NCBI GenBank assembly: GCA_045576355.1
Contig: JAZNGG010000052.1
Span: 51,936 to 115,935 of the forward strand
Direction: 5' to 3'
Length of the DNA: 64,000 bases
Source: Liminaster sp045576355
GTDB lineage: Bacteria; Bacteroidota; Bacteroidia; Bacteroidales; UBA3663
Notes under the pieces: generated by a model
The model's database searches: none
The model's input: only the letters and a program-made list of their open reading frames with translations
What the model was told of the DNA's origin: nothing
Part shown: positions 52,509-62,682 of the stretch, one piece after another
Layout: each line of letters starts with the position of its first letter
Position numbering within the stretch: position 1 is the stretch's first letter
Made by a program: the position numbers and the translations under genes

Positions 52509-53612
52509 TTAAAAACGAATATCTAAAAAACTTCTCCAACGACCATTTTCCACTCCTGAAAAAAATTGATTTCTTGATGGATAAAGTAATGCCAAGCGTC
52601 GTTTTAAAGTATCAAGTCCAACACCTTTATTTCTCCTCATCAAAGATGATTTTTCCTCTTTTAATCCCGATGAATTGAAATCTATACTTATAAGATTATC
52701 TGTTTGAAGAGTAACATTCTTTAGAGTCACATCCAAGGAGATTCTAATGGCGTCATTTACATCTGTTGCAAGACAATGTTTAAACGTATTTTCAACTAAA
52801 GGCAAAAACAATAGAGGTGCAATTTTCATCTTTAGAAGATCAACATCCTCTGACACAGAAATATCTAAAGTTATAGACTTAGAATTGGACATTCTTAATT
52901 GTTGCAAAGCTACCAACTCTCGAAGATTATCAATTTCCTCTTTTAAAGAGACTTCTGACTGACGAGCCGAATAAGTCAAATAACGCATTACCCCTGATAG
53001 TTGATTGACAGCTTCCGATGCTTTAGTTGAATCCAACCAAATCAATGCATCAATCGTATTTAACATGTTATAAAGAAAATGAGGATTAAGTTGACTTTTC
53101 AACATTGCATTTTCACTCTGAGTATTGCGTAACCGAATTTCTTGTAATGCTTCTCCACGTAAGATGCTAAGAAAAGCTGATATAGTCAAGAAAAAACATA
53201 TAATATAATAAAATATGCTCCAATTACGAACCAACAACTGTAAATAATCAGGTAAAACATCCAACATCAGATAGAAAACTAATGCTAAGGTAGTACCCAA
53301 AAAGAGAACAACGAAACATTTGAAATAAAGCCAAAACAACTGCCTCCAAGAATATGTATCAAATACTCCATTATCTTTCCATGAGTGCCAATTTACCCAA
53401 ATATTAACAATACCCATCACCATGAGAAAAAGGGTAATAAGCAACATAGGAATACCTATCCAAGCATATATAGACAAAAAATCAGATAATAGCAAAGACA
53501 ATAAAGCATATGAGATACAACCCCCTGCTCCTATGAAGAGCAGAGGGCGTAATAAATAATGGAATGTAGAGACAAATTGTTTCATCCTTCCCAATATCAA
53601 TAAAAACAACAC
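52509..53612 (-). CDS. LytS/YehU-type sensor histidine kinase
   Basis: 367 aa. Four hydrophobic segments (about 18-150) precede a His_kinase domain with QLNPHFLYNMLNTIDAL, where His 178 is the phosphoacceptor, followed by an ATPase domain with KIAPLLFLPLVENTFKH (N-box) and NKGVGLDTLKRRLALLYP (G-box). This is the LytS class that usually pairs with a LytTR regulator, but none is adjacent. It begins 18 nt after uxuA, so it may be cotranscribed with the hexuronate genes. An internal ATG at residue 10 is an alternative start. Confidence 0.85.
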   Translation of the reverse strand: MLFLLILGRMKQFVSTFHYLLRPLLFIGAGGCISYALLSLLLSDFLSIYAWIGIPMLLITLFLMVMGIVNIWVNWHSWKDNGVFDTYSWRQLFWLYFKCFVVLFLGTTLALVFYLMLDVLPDYLQLLVRNWSIFYYIICFFLTISAFLSILRGEALQEIRLRNTQSENAMLKSQLNPHFLYNMLNTIDALIWLDSTKASEAVNQLSGVMRYLTYSARQSEVSLKEEIDNLRELVALQQLRMSNSKSITLDISVSEDVDLLKMKIAPLLFLPLVENTFKHCLATDVNDAIRISLDVTLKNVTLQTDNLISIDFNSSGLKEEKSSLMRRNKGVGLDTLKRRLALLYPSRNQFFSGVENGRWRSFLDIRF

Positions 53613-53630
53613 TAATCGATATATGATGTT

Positions 53631-54806
53631 TTAAGGATTATTCTTCAAATATTTTACCGCAGCCATAACGCCATCTAATTGACAAAGCCCCATCATGCGG
53701 CCATGAAAACTATAACCTGCATTATACCCCTTATCCTCATCTCCTAAAATCGTGCGACCATGATCTACACGCATCGGGAGATCTGGATTTTGCTCTTCAA
53801 AAATCCGGACAACTTCTACAAGATTAGCTCGACCATGGAGGTGATCAGCTTCAATAAAATCTCCATTAGGAAGGATATCAGTACTACGCAGATGGACGAA
53901 ATGTGTACGCTTAGCATATTTGCGTGCCAAAGCAGGAACATCATTTTGAGCACCGGCAGAAAGAGAACCACAGCAGAAAGTCAAACCATTATGCGGATTA
54001 TCTACAGCAGAGAGGAACCAATCGATGTCCTCATCACAAGTCACAATACGAGGTAATCCAAGTAACTGCTGCGGTGGATCATCTGGATGGACGCACATAT
54101 TGACACCCCATTCTTCACAAGTCGGCATGATAGCAGAGAGGAAATAGCGCATATTCTCACGGAGTTTATCTCTATCAATATCCTTATACAGATTAAGCAA
54201 TGATCGGAAAATACCTACAGGATCTAAATCTCCCTCTTTGATATTACCATTAACAAATCCTTGGGTCTTGATAATAATATTTTCTACCATTCGATCCTTA
54301 GCCTCAGGAGTCATAGTTTTATCCATCTCTGCTGCAGCATCAATAATCTCTTGAGGATAATCTTTTTCTGCACCTTCACGTTTTAAAATATAAAGTTCAA
54401 AATAACAAAACTCTACACGACTGAAATATAACGAACTACCCCCATCAGCCCAAGGATGAAAAAGATCTGTTCGAGCCCAATCAAGTACAGGCATAAAGTT
54501 ATAACAAACAGTTTTTACACCAGCCTTTCCTAAGTTGGCAAGACTCACTTTATAGTTTTCAATCAACTGGTCTCTATCAGTTCCACCATATTTAATGCTC
54601 TCACAAACCGGTAAACTCTCTACAACAGACCAACGCAAACCATGACTCTCAATGTAATTCTTAAGATCCATAATCGCTTCATAGGTCCATATTTCTCCGT
54701 TGGGGACATCATGAAGGGCTGTTACAATTCCTTCTACCCCTATTTGACGGAGCATAGTTAAAGTAATCTTATCTTTTTTACCAAACCAACGCCAAGTTTT
54801 TTCCAT
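53631..54806 (-). CDS. uxuA: Mannonate dehydratase
   Basis: 391 aa, normal for the UxuA family. Dehydrates D-mannonate to 2-keto-3-deoxygluconate in glucuronate catabolism. The family start TWRWFGKKDKITLTML-like (seen as KTWRWFGKKD), MCVHPDDPPQQLLGLPRI (metal-binding Cys/His region), LTFCCGSLSAG and RVDHGR near the end are all present. The next gene upstream encodes the enzyme that makes its substrate, 47 nt away. Confidence 0.95.
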   Translation of the reverse strand: MEKTWRWFGKKDKITLTMLRQIGVEGIVTALHDVPNGEIWTYEAIMDLKNYIESHGLRWSVVESLPVCESIKYGGTDRDQLIENYKVSLANLGKAGVKTVCYNFMPVLDWARTDLFHPWADGGSSLYFSRVEFCYFELYILKREGAEKDYPQEIIDAAAEMDKTMTPEAKDRMVENIIIKTQGFVNGNIKEGDLDPVGIFRSLLNLYKDIDRDKLRENMRYFLSAIMPTCEEWGVNMCVHPDDPPQQLLGLPRIVTCDEDIDWFLSAVDNPHNGLTFCCGSLSAGAQNDVPALARKYAKRTHFVHLRSTDILPNGDFIEADHLHGRANLVEVVRIFEEQNPDLPMRVDHGRTILGDEDKGYNAGYSFHGRMMGLCQLDGVMAAVKYLKNNP

Positions 54807-54853
54807 AGTACAATTTTATTATTAAATGGAACAAATAAATAATATTTCTCTTA

Positions 54854-55663
54854 TCAAACTCCAGAGAAACTACTGAAACCACCATCAACTGGAATAACAT
54901 CTCCAGTGATAAAGCTTGCTTCATCAGAGCAAAGGAAGCATACCAAACCATTAAGTTCAGATATATCTCCAAATCTTCGCATAGGAGTTTTAGCAATAAC
55001 TTTATGACTACGTTCTGTCAATGAACCATCATCGTTGAGCAATGCTTTACGATTCTGCTCTCCGATAAAGAAGCCAGGAGCTATAGCATTTACACGAATC
55101 TTCTCACTATATTTGCGTGCCATATCTTGAGCTAACCATTTAGTCAATGCCACAACACCTTCTTTAGCAATAGCATATCCCATTACACGACTTAAAGCAT
55201 CATAGGCCGCCATAGATGACACATTGACAATACTACCACTTTTTTGTTCTGCCATAATCTTGCCAAAAGCGATACATGGATAAATCGTACCATAAAGATT
55301 GAGATCAATAACCTTACGAAGATCCTCATCTGCTATATCGAAGAAATTCTGGTCATCCATAATTGTTGCCCCAGGGACATTTCCTCCTGCAGCATTGACT
55401 AAAATATCACAACGGCCCCACTTCTCCATAACATAATCACGCGCCTTAGCGATCTCATTAATGTCAAGGACATTGCACACCATACCATCAACGTCTCCAT
55501 AAGGACGTAAATTTTCTACTGTAGCATCGACTTTATGCTGATGAGCACCAATGACCAAGACAGTAGCACCTGCCTCTAATAGACCACGAGATACATTACT
55601 TCCGAGGACACCACTACCTCCGGTAACAACAGCAATCTTACCACTTAAATTTGCCATAAACAT
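54854..55663 (-). CDS. uxuB: D-mannonate oxidoreductase (fructuronate reductase), SDR type
   Basis: 269 aa short-chain dehydrogenase. Nucleotide-binding motif TGGSGVLGSN (about 14-23), NAAGG, and catalytic YAIAK (Tyr-x3-Lys). Located directly before uxuA, it most likely reduces D-fructuronate to D-mannonate, as the SDR-type UxuB does in Bacteroidetes, rather than the larger proteobacterial UxuB. The specific substrate is inferred from context. Starts 54 nt after dgt. Confidence 0.88.
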   Translation of the reverse strand: MFMANLSGKIAVVTGGSGVLGSNVSRGLLEAGATVLVIGAHQHKVDATVENLRPYGDVDGMVCNVLDINEIAKARDYVMEKWGRCDILVNAAGGNVPGATIMDDQNFFDIADEDLRKVIDLNLYGTIYPCIAFGKIMAEQKSGSIVNVSSMAAYDALSRVMGYAIAKEGVVALTKWLAQDMARKYSEKIRVNAIAPGFFIGEQNRKALLNDDGSLTERSHKVIAKTPMRRFGDISELNGLVCFLCSDEASFITGDVIPVDGGFSSFSGV

Positions 55664-55717
55664 ATGTTTTTATTAGGTTTATAATGATTTAAATTAGGAA
55701 ACACTAATTATTAGATT

Positions 55718-57061
55718 TCAGACAGAAGGAAGACTCATACCATATATTTTTCGATAAAGATCGAGAGCATAAACATCGGTCATTCCGGAAATATAATCTA
55801 ATATGGAAAGAATCCGATCATAGGTGGATTCTGCCAAAGTATCATATTGATTCGGTATGCGATCTAAAAGCAACTTGGAATAAGTCTTTTCCGGATAAAT
55901 GACAGCATCTAACAATTTGTCAAGTAATACAGAAATAATCTGATAACCAGCAACTTCTATATCCACAACATCAGAAGAATTGTATATTTTCCGATATGCA
56001 ACTTGCGAACAACGATCATAAGCCTTAGCAGGACCATCTGAAATCAACTTGATCAATGGTGTCATGAAGCGTCCTTCCATAATTTCATCTTCATGAATTC
56101 GGAAAGCTTCCGAACATTCATGGACTAAAGTACCAATAACACTACTACGTAAATATGAGACTTGTTCGTTGGCATCATCTACGTAAGTAACACCACGCTT
56201 TACACTCTCTAATCTCTCTCCTTCAAAAAAAGACATCAACAATTCAAACGTCTCTGAGGTAGTGAGGAGTTTCAAACGATGAGCATCCTCAATATCCATC
56301 ACTTGATAACAAATATCATCGGCAGCCTCAACCAAAAAAACCAATGGATGCCGACAATAACGTTCACCTGTATCATCGAGTGCGAGAATCCCTAACTCAT
56401 CCATTACTCGCTTAAAAGCTTCGGACTCACTCTCAAAACAACCGAACTTAGACTTTTTGCCAGAAGCCGTTGAAGAATGAGGATACTTAATAATGGAAGC
56501 AAGAGAAGAATAGGTCAATGCAAATCCTCCTAAACGATGTCCTTTAAACCGATGAGTCAGTAAACGGAAAGCATTGGCATTGCCCTCAAAATGTATCAAG
56601 TCATTCCATTGTCTAACATTAAGCATCTCACGGAAACGCTGTCCTCCGCCTTCACTAAAATATGTAGCAATAGCTCTTTCTCCACTATGTCCAAAAGGAG
56701 GATTACCCAAATCATGTGCCAAACATGCTGTCGCAACAATATCATCTAGGCTCTGAAGTTTGGCCGTCCACTCTTCTCCAGCATATTTTTCTGCCAAAAA
56801 AACAGCTGCATTATTTGCAAGAGAACGCCCGACACAAGAAACTTCTAAACTATGAGTCAACCGATTATGAACAAATATACTTCCCGGCAAAGGAAATACT
56901 TGAGTTTTATTTTGTAGGCGACGAAATGGAGAGGAAAAAATTAATCGATCATAATCACGCTGAAATTCAGTACGAGCATGCTGGCGACTATCTCTTAATT
57001 CCTCTTGACCGAATCGCAACGTCGATAAAAGACGATCCCAATCCATTCTTTGTAATGGCAT
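55718..57061 (-). CDS. dgt: Deoxyguanosinetriphosphate triphosphohydrolase
   Basis: 447 aa HD-domain enzyme that splits dGTP or other dNTPs to deoxynucleoside and tripolyphosphate. The HD residues appear in TRLTHSLEVSCVGR-like (core LTHSLEVS) and CLAHDLGNPPFGHSGE, with VEAADDICYQVMDIEDA completing the metal site. Length and order match Dgt. May start the transcript that runs through uxuB, uxuA and the kinase, all closely spaced on the minus strand. Confidence 0.94.
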   Translation of the reverse strand: MPLQRMDWDRLLSTLRFGQEELRDSRQHARTEFQRDYDRLIFSSPFRRLQNKTQVFPLPGSIFVHNRLTHSLEVSCVGRSLANNAAVFLAEKYAGEEWTAKLQSLDDIVATACLAHDLGNPPFGHSGERAIATYFSEGGGQRFREMLNVRQWNDLIHFEGNANAFRLLTHRFKGHRLGGFALTYSSLASIIKYPHSSTASGKKSKFGCFESESEAFKRVMDELGILALDDTGERYCRHPLVFLVEAADDICYQVMDIEDAHRLKLLTTSETFELLMSFFEGERLESVKRGVTYVDDANEQVSYLRSSVIGTLVHECSEAFRIHEDEIMEGRFMTPLIKLISDGPAKAYDRCSQVAYRKIYNSSDVVDIEVAGYQIISVLLDKLLDAVIYPEKTYSKLLLDRIPNQYDTLAESTYDRILSILDYISGMTDVYALDLYRKIYGMSLPSV

Positions 57062-57092
57062 ATATGTGCTTTTATATTAGTATTTAACGTTG

Positions 57093-57123
57093 CGAATATA
57101 AATAGAAAAAAGCAACTCTACAA
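57093..57123 (-). promoter_or_regulatory. Predicted promoter of dgt
   Basis: On the minus strand: TTG (57121-57123), 20 nt, TATATTCG (57093-57100), 32 nt before the dgt ATG. Confidence 0.6.
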
Positions 57124-57280
57124 ACTTTTTTGTATTATTTATTATAATTCTTTTTAGTAGAAATACCTGCAATTTCTTTAAATATCATTAATTGTTAATT
57201 ATCAATTTCAAATTATAGTGGAATCATTTATAGATTACCTCAAAAATCTTGAAAACATAATCAATGAATAGTACATTAAA

Positions 57281-59404
57281 TTACTTTACTTCCTCCCATC
57301 GGAAAACAGCACCATTGCGTCGTGCTGGATCTGCTCCTTTAGCCTCACAATGATACGGAGCATAATCTAAAGGATTTTTGCCAATATAGAGATGACGAGA
57401 CATCGAAAGTAACATACATTCTCCCTGTAACATATCCTGCCACATAAATTTTTCAGCTTTAGAGAAATCATTTGTAAGACGAACATCTGCCATCAATCCC
57501 TCTCCAGAAACATAAAGATATCGTCCATCTGAAACCTGCAAAACGACTTGTCCCTCTCCTAAATCTATAACTTTAAAATGAGTAGCCGGACTCCGATTTG
57601 TCTGTTCATCATCAATAAAATGTCCATGTTTAGTCATACACAAAACTCGATCATCTGCTAAATTAATCAATCGAATCGTTTTGCCAAAAGGAATATTTTC
57701 TGACCGATCTGCCATAGGCTCATAAACGACAAAGTTATCAAAATCTGCATAACCCCCATTACGATCTAGTGTGTTATAGGCAAACAAGCCTAAACGAGAT
57801 CCCTGAAAAGTAACGAGTTGGTAACCCAACAAAATCTTTTTACCAGGTTTAATAAAATTGATACCGTCCAAAGAATAAGCATATTCACCACAATCATTGT
57901 CATAATCACCTGAAAAACGAAACCAAATCTTATCATTATTAAGTGTTACCTTAGTATCCGTTATTTCATTTATATGCCGATCAAACCACCTAACTATGGT
58001 GTTTCCATCTTTTCGAATCAGACCAATATAGGAATACGGAATATTTATATTACCCAAACCGGCAATGTCACCCTCTTCTAATCTAGAAACATTTACCTCT
58101 ACTGTTGTAATAGATTGTGGACCAATAACCCTTTGTGTTAAAGTATTTCGAGCCCAAAGAAGTTGTGAAGCAGGCATCGTATGCAATCGTAAAACACCTT
58201 TTCTCTTGTTAATACTCCAACGTTTATCATCTGGATTATGATTCCACTGCCATATAGGAAGCAATTGAGATTGTGAAAAATCATCACTACGACGATATGG
58301 TGAATGAGGCTCTACATCTTTCCCGATTTGAGGTTTCAGCCAAGTTCTGGGTGAGCGTCCCAAATTTCCAGATAGACCAAAAAAAGGCCATCCGTTATGC
58401 CAAGTAATTGGAGAAAGACATGTCGTACGTCCAATGCTATGGAAATCTTGCATAGAAAGCCCCCACCATGTTCCATCTTGAGCTTGAACGATTCCTCCTT
58501 GATGAATCGTAGCACACCCTATCGAATTAGGATTAGGAGCTGTTATTTTAATTGGAGTATTATCATTAGGAATACGTCCTCGAAATTGAGTCATATGACC
58601 GGGATGATATCCATAAGTTTCACCTGCACTAATTACACATACTTCATAAGGTCCATAAATATTACTAGATCGGGCGCAAGTCATTTTTCCAACAGGGGCA
58701 TAATCTGCACTCAAAATATAATATATTCCATTAATTTTATAAATATGATGCCCTTCTCCAACAATATTTCCTTCCTCAATAATTACTCTCTCGGTGCCTT
58801 CAATTGGGCCACTCATATCCGGTTTTAATTCTGTGCACCGAACTGTGCCATAACCATGAATAGCATAGATTTTCCCATCGTCATCAAAGAGGACACTAAG
58901 ATCATATATTCTTCCTTGCATATTTACATGTTGCCAAGGACCTTCTATTCTTTCACTTATAAAACATTGAAGTCCCTTACCATTAACATTTGAGAAGAGA
59001 TAAAAACGTCCATTATGATACCTAATACAAGGAGCCCAAATGCCTTGACCATAGACCTCCTTACCCTCTTTTAGACTGAAAGCGGGATCATCAAAATCAA
59101 AACGATCAAAACAATAACCAACATTTTTCCAATTGACTAAATCTCGTGAATGCAAAATTACCAACCCAGGAACTGAATGCATAGTAGTACCGGCCAAATA
59201 ATAATCATCATCCACACGAATAATATCTGGATCAGAAAACTCATCATAGAATAATGGGTTAGTAAATGTTCCATTACCATTATCTGCAGACCAAGATTCG
59301 ATTTCTGAATTTGGTTTATTATGACCTGGTAGATTGCGACTCATTAAAGAAGAAATAAAAACCGAACAAATATATAACGAGATAAAACACTTTAAGATAT
59401 TCAT
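57281..59404 (-). CDS. Secreted GH43 glycosidase with C-terminal accessory domains
   Basis: 707 aa with a signal peptide (about 1-22). The GH43 domain (about 45-350) has the base in YDEFSDPDI (Asp about 58), the modulating Asp about 168 in YDLSVLFDDDG, and the acid Glu about 217 in GEGHHIYKINGIYYI. A beta-sandwich follows (about 360-560), then a beta-trefoil or fascin-like tail (about 575-707: GRYLYVSGEG, RHLYIGKNP, FRWEEV). It likely trims xylan or arabinan side chains. It follows the phosphopantetheinyl transferase gene by 58 nt. Confidence 0.9.
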   Translation of the reverse strand: MNILKCFISLYICSVFISSLMSRNLPGHNKPNSEIESWSADNGNGTFTNPLFYDEFSDPDIIRVDDDYYLAGTTMHSVPGLVILHSRDLVNWKNVGYCFDRFDFDDPAFSLKEGKEVYGQGIWAPCIRYHNGRFYLFSNVNGKGLQCFISERIEGPWQHVNMQGRIYDLSVLFDDDGKIYAIHGYGTVRCTELKPDMSGPIEGTERVIIEEGNIVGEGHHIYKINGIYYILSADYAPVGKMTCARSSNIYGPYEVCVISAGETYGYHPGHMTQFRGRIPNDNTPIKITAPNPNSIGCATIHQGGIVQAQDGTWWGLSMQDFHSIGRTTCLSPITWHNGWPFFGLSGNLGRSPRTWLKPQIGKDVEPHSPYRRSDDFSQSQLLPIWQWNHNPDDKRWSINKRKGVLRLHTMPASQLLWARNTLTQRVIGPQSITTVEVNVSRLEEGDIAGLGNINIPYSYIGLIRKDGNTIVRWFDRHINEITDTKVTLNNDKIWFRFSGDYDNDCGEYAYSLDGINFIKPGKKILLGYQLVTFQGSRLGLFAYNTLDRNGGYADFDNFVVYEPMADRSENIPFGKTIRLINLADDRVLCMTKHGHFIDDEQTNRSPATHFKVIDLGEGQVVLQVSDGRYLYVSGEGLMADVRLTNDFSKAEKFMWQDMLQGECMLLSMSRHLYIGKNPLDYAPYHCEAKGADPARRNGAVFRWEEVK

Positions 59405-59462
59405 AATAAAATAATTATAATATATCGTATAAATAACTTAATATAAATGTTTAAAAATCAAA

Positions 59463-60182
59463 TTAATCAGACCATACAAGAACATAATCTGAGGTTGAAA
59501 CAAAATTCATTTTTAGAAAACGCCCTCCAAAAACGGCCAAAGTCAAACTCCCCTTTAATAGGTCATAATGAACAATTTGAGTCTTATGTTGTAAATCATA
59601 AAAATCATGGCCCAAAATTTTAAACGCGGTCTCTTTTGCACTCCAAGCTATATGCCATGCCAAAGGATCATCGCCAATAAAATTCAATTCTGTTTTTGAT
59701 AGGAAGCGAGAAACAACGCGTGGAACTTTTATTCCAATACGTTCTATGTCAACACCAACACGAAATAAAATATCGAGATCCTTTTTATAAATGACAGCAG
59801 CATATCCTTCTGTATGAGTAATACTAATAGATTCATCATAATTACAGCAATACATTTTCTTATATGATGTTGTGTCAGAATGTGATGTTTTTATTTTTGA
59901 TTGACTCAAAGAATAAAAATCTCCTATCTCGTCCATTCCTAAAAAAGGTCTTCCCCATGAATCGTATAATACCGCCCTATCTTTTCCACAAATTTCTTTT
60001 AATAAAAGACGTACAGAAAGCACTTCTTTTATTCGTCGGCTACCAGGAGATAAAGAAGAAATTTTATCTATAAAATAATCATGACGATGCAACATCGAAA
60101 GTAATTGTTCGGTAGTCTCTGTAATCTTCCATATAGAAACGACCGCACCATGAGTAGTAGTAAAACAGCGAATAAGCGGCAT
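59463..60182 (-). CDS. 4'-phosphopantetheinyl transferase superfamily protein
   Basis: 239 aa of the Sfp type. The magnesium-binding motif VGVDIE lies at about 147-152, and AWSAKETAFKILG (about 181-193) is the second signature. It transfers phosphopantetheine from CoA to a carrier protein. No PKS or NRPS is near; adjacency to gldE, 13 nt away, is a layout I recall from other Bacteroidetes. Confidence 0.87.
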   Translation of the reverse strand: MPLIRCFTTTHGAVVSIWKITETTEQLLSMLHRHDYFIDKISSLSPGSRRIKEVLSVRLLLKEICGKDRAVLYDSWGRPFLGMDEIGDFYSLSQSKIKTSHSDTTSYKKMYCCNYDESISITHTEGYAAVIYKKDLDILFRVGVDIERIGIKVPRVVSRFLSKTELNFIGDDPLAWHIAWSAKETAFKILGHDFYDLQHKTQIVHYDLLKGSLTLAVFGGRFLKMNFVSTSDYVLVWSD

Positions 60183-60195
60183 AACTATAACCCAA

Positions 60196-61554
60196 TCATC
60201 TTTGAACCAACTTTACTCGCACTTTATCAATGCGCCTTCGGTCCATCGATAATATCATAAACTCACATTGATTATATTTTAATATCTCGTTGGTCTTTGG
60301 AAAATCTTGTTTTAATTCCAAAATCAACCCTGCAATAGATTCACAATTGTCCGTCTTATCATCCAAATCATCAGATGAAACCCCGGTTATCTTATAGAAA
60401 TCATTTAAAGGTGTACGAGCTTCAAAAATCCATTCATTATGACCTACTCGTTGCCAAGTACGTTCTTCTTCATCATATTCATCTCGAATCTCCCCTACTA
60501 TTTCCTCCAAAACATCTTCCATAGTGATCAATCCGGATGTTCCTCCAAACTCATCAACTACAATTGCCATATGCATACGTTTGCGACGAAAATCATCCAA
60601 AAGATCTCCTATCATTTTGTTTTCAGGAACAAAATAAGGTTCACGAACCAAATCTTGCCAACAGAAATCATCCTTTTTATTGAGATAAGGCAACAGATCT
60701 TTATTATAAAGAATACCAACTATATGATCTTCAGTCTCTTCATAAACAGGTATGCGAGAATAATTTGTATCTACAACCAACTTTAATACATCATTAAAAG
60801 AAGTATTAATTTCAAGGGTAGTCATATCCATCCTCGAAGTCATAGCATCCTTTACGGTTTTATCACCGAACTGTATAATATGTTCTAATAATTTCTTTTC
60901 CTCTTTTGCAACCTGCTTGGTAAGTTTTAACGCATCAGAGAGATCATCTGTAGAAACATTGTTAGCAATCTTTGAGGCAAAATGTTTATTAATAGCGCTA
61001 GTTGAATTTACCAAAATGCTTACGAATGGAGAAAATATGGTTTGCATTACCTGTAAAACTCTAGCAATTCGTCTGGCAAAACTCAATGTATTATGAGACG
61101 CATATACTTTAGGCATAATCTCACCAAAAAGGAGAAGTAAAAAAGTCAAGATAACAGTCTGTAGCACAAAACTCAATACGGGAGAAATAACAACAACAAT
61201 CTCATTTATAAAATAAGTAAATAGCATAATAATTGCTACGTTTACAAAGTTATTACCAATAAGGATTGTTGCCATCAATCGTTCTGAACGATGAAGTAAT
61301 CGGGAAATCAGAGAATCAGAATGATGCTCCTCTTCTTCAAGGTTTGCATGATCATCAGGAGAAAGAGAAAAAAATGCAACTTCAGAAGCTGATATCATTG
61401 CGGATGCCCCCAAAAGCAATATTGCTAAAATAAGGGAGAAAATTGCACCACTATTAGGAGCTTGCAATTCAACAGTCCATATACCAAGGACTATATTCTG
61501 TACAGAATCTGTCAACAAAGACAAAGTATCGGAAGGTAAATAATCGGAGTCCAA
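60196..61554 (-). CDS. gldE: GldE-type protein (DUF21, CBS pair, CorC/HlyC domain)
   Basis: 452 aa. An N-terminal membrane region of the DUF21/CNNM kind (about 30-195), paired CBS domains (about 220-340: SRIPVYEETEDHIVGILYNKDLL and MHMAIVVDEFGGTSGLITMEDVLEEIVGEI in part), and the C-terminal CorC_HlyC domain. GldE is named for gliding motility in Flavobacterium; in Bacteroidales its role is likely in ion transport or envelope function. Overlap-free with the next gene, only 13 nt apart. Confidence 0.85.
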   Translation of the reverse strand: MDSDYLPSDTLSLLTDSVQNIVLGIWTVELQAPNSGAIFSLILAILLLGASAMISASEVAFFSLSPDDHANLEEEEHHSDSLISRLLHRSERLMATILIGNNFVNVAIIMLFTYFINEIVVVISPVLSFVLQTVILTFLLLLFGEIMPKVYASHNTLSFARRIARVLQVMQTIFSPFVSILVNSTSAINKHFASKIANNVSTDDLSDALKLTKQVAKEEKKLLEHIIQFGDKTVKDAMTSRMDMTTLEINTSFNDVLKLVVDTNYSRIPVYEETEDHIVGILYNKDLLPYLNKKDDFCWQDLVREPYFVPENKMIGDLLDDFRRKRMHMAIVVDEFGGTSGLITMEDVLEEIVGEIRDEYDEEERTWQRVGHNEWIFEARTPLNDFYKITGVSSDDLDDKTDNCESIAGLILELKQDFPKTNEILKYNQCEFMILSMDRRRIDKVRVKLVQR

Positions 61555-61696
61555 AGAATCGGATATTAATTAAACTAAAAATACATTTAAAGAAATTACT
61601 CTCTCAATATACATTAATAAACATTTCATAAATAAAACAATTTGTTTATCAATAAGAAAGCAAGATCAATACACAATATTATATAAAAATTATCCA

Positions 61697-62662
61697 TTAA
61701 TTTTTAGAAGCCCATACCAAAGCAGAAGCTCCAAGAACTGCTGCATCTGCAGCTTTGAGATCTGAAAAAATTACTTTAATTTTATTCTTCCAACATGTTA
61801 GCAAATTTGCTTCCATTGCCTCAACAATCGGTTTACGAAGCAATTCACCAGCATTGGCCAAACCGCCAAACAAAACGATAGCTTCTGGAGCAGTAAATGA
61901 AACAAAGTCCGCAAAAGCTTCGCCCATGATTTTCCCTGTATACGCAAAAATCTCTTTTGCCAATTCATCTCCTTGTATAGCGGCTTCATAAATGTCCTTA
62001 GACGTTATTTTATCTATATCTAATAGACGCAACACACTATCAGAAGTTTGTTCAGACAAAAACTCTTTGGCAGTACGAACTACTCCTGTAGCAGAACAAT
62101 AAGTTTCCAAACAACCTCTATTGCCACAACCACATAATCTACCTCCACGATTCGCTTTTATATGTCCGAGTTCTCCGGCAAATCCGTCATGACCATAAAC
62201 CAACTGACCATTTACAACTATCCCACTACCGACACCTGTTCCCAATGTAATCATAATGAAATCACGCATGCCACGCGCTGCACCATAAGTCATTTCCCCA
62301 ATAGCTGCAGCATTAGCATCATTAGTAACAGATACAGGTATTCCAAACTTATTAAACAACAATTCTGCAAAAGGAACAATTCCTTTCCAAGGAAGATTTG
62401 CTGCGTGTTCAATATTTCCTGAATAATAATTGGCATTAGGAGCACCGACTCCAATACCGGCGATCATATGAGGTCCTCCAACACCTGCCATCAATGAGCG
62501 TAAAGCATTAGATAATGCATCAATATAATCTTCAATCTCTGGATATTGTTGTGTTTTGATAGAGCTAGAAGCAACAACTGTTCCACGAGTATCGACAATA
62601 CCCATAACAGTATTTGTTCCACCCATATCTATGCCTATTGCATAAGGTTTGCTATGACTCAT
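61697..62662 (-). CDS. ROK-family sugar kinase (glucokinase-like)
   Basis: 321 aa. The ATP-binding start IGIDMGGTNTVMGIVD (about 8-23), the catalytic region NDANAAAIGE (about 116-125), LGTGVGSGIVV, and the ROK zinc motif CGCGNRGCLETYCS (about 177-190) are all present. It probably phosphorylates glucose at C6, though other ROK sugars are possible. The IS element begins only about 20 nt upstream of its ATG, so its original promoter region has been displaced. Confidence 0.9.
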   Translation of the reverse strand: MSHSKPYAIGIDMGGTNTVMGIVDTRGTVVASSSIKTQQYPEIEDYIDALSNALRSLMAGVGGPHMIAGIGVGAPNANYYSGNIEHAANLPWKGIVPFAELLFNKFGIPVSVTNDANAAAIGEMTYGAARGMRDFIMITLGTGVGSGIVVNGQLVYGHDGFAGELGHIKANRGGRLCGCGNRGCLETYCSATGVVRTAKEFLSEQTSDSVLRLLDIDKITSKDIYEAAIQGDELAKEIFAYTGKIMGEAFADFVSFTAPEAIVLFGGLANAGELLRKPIVEAMEANLLTCWKNKIKVIFSDLKAADAAVLGASALVWASKN

Positions 62663-62682
62663 TTTTTATATTTCTTCATTAG

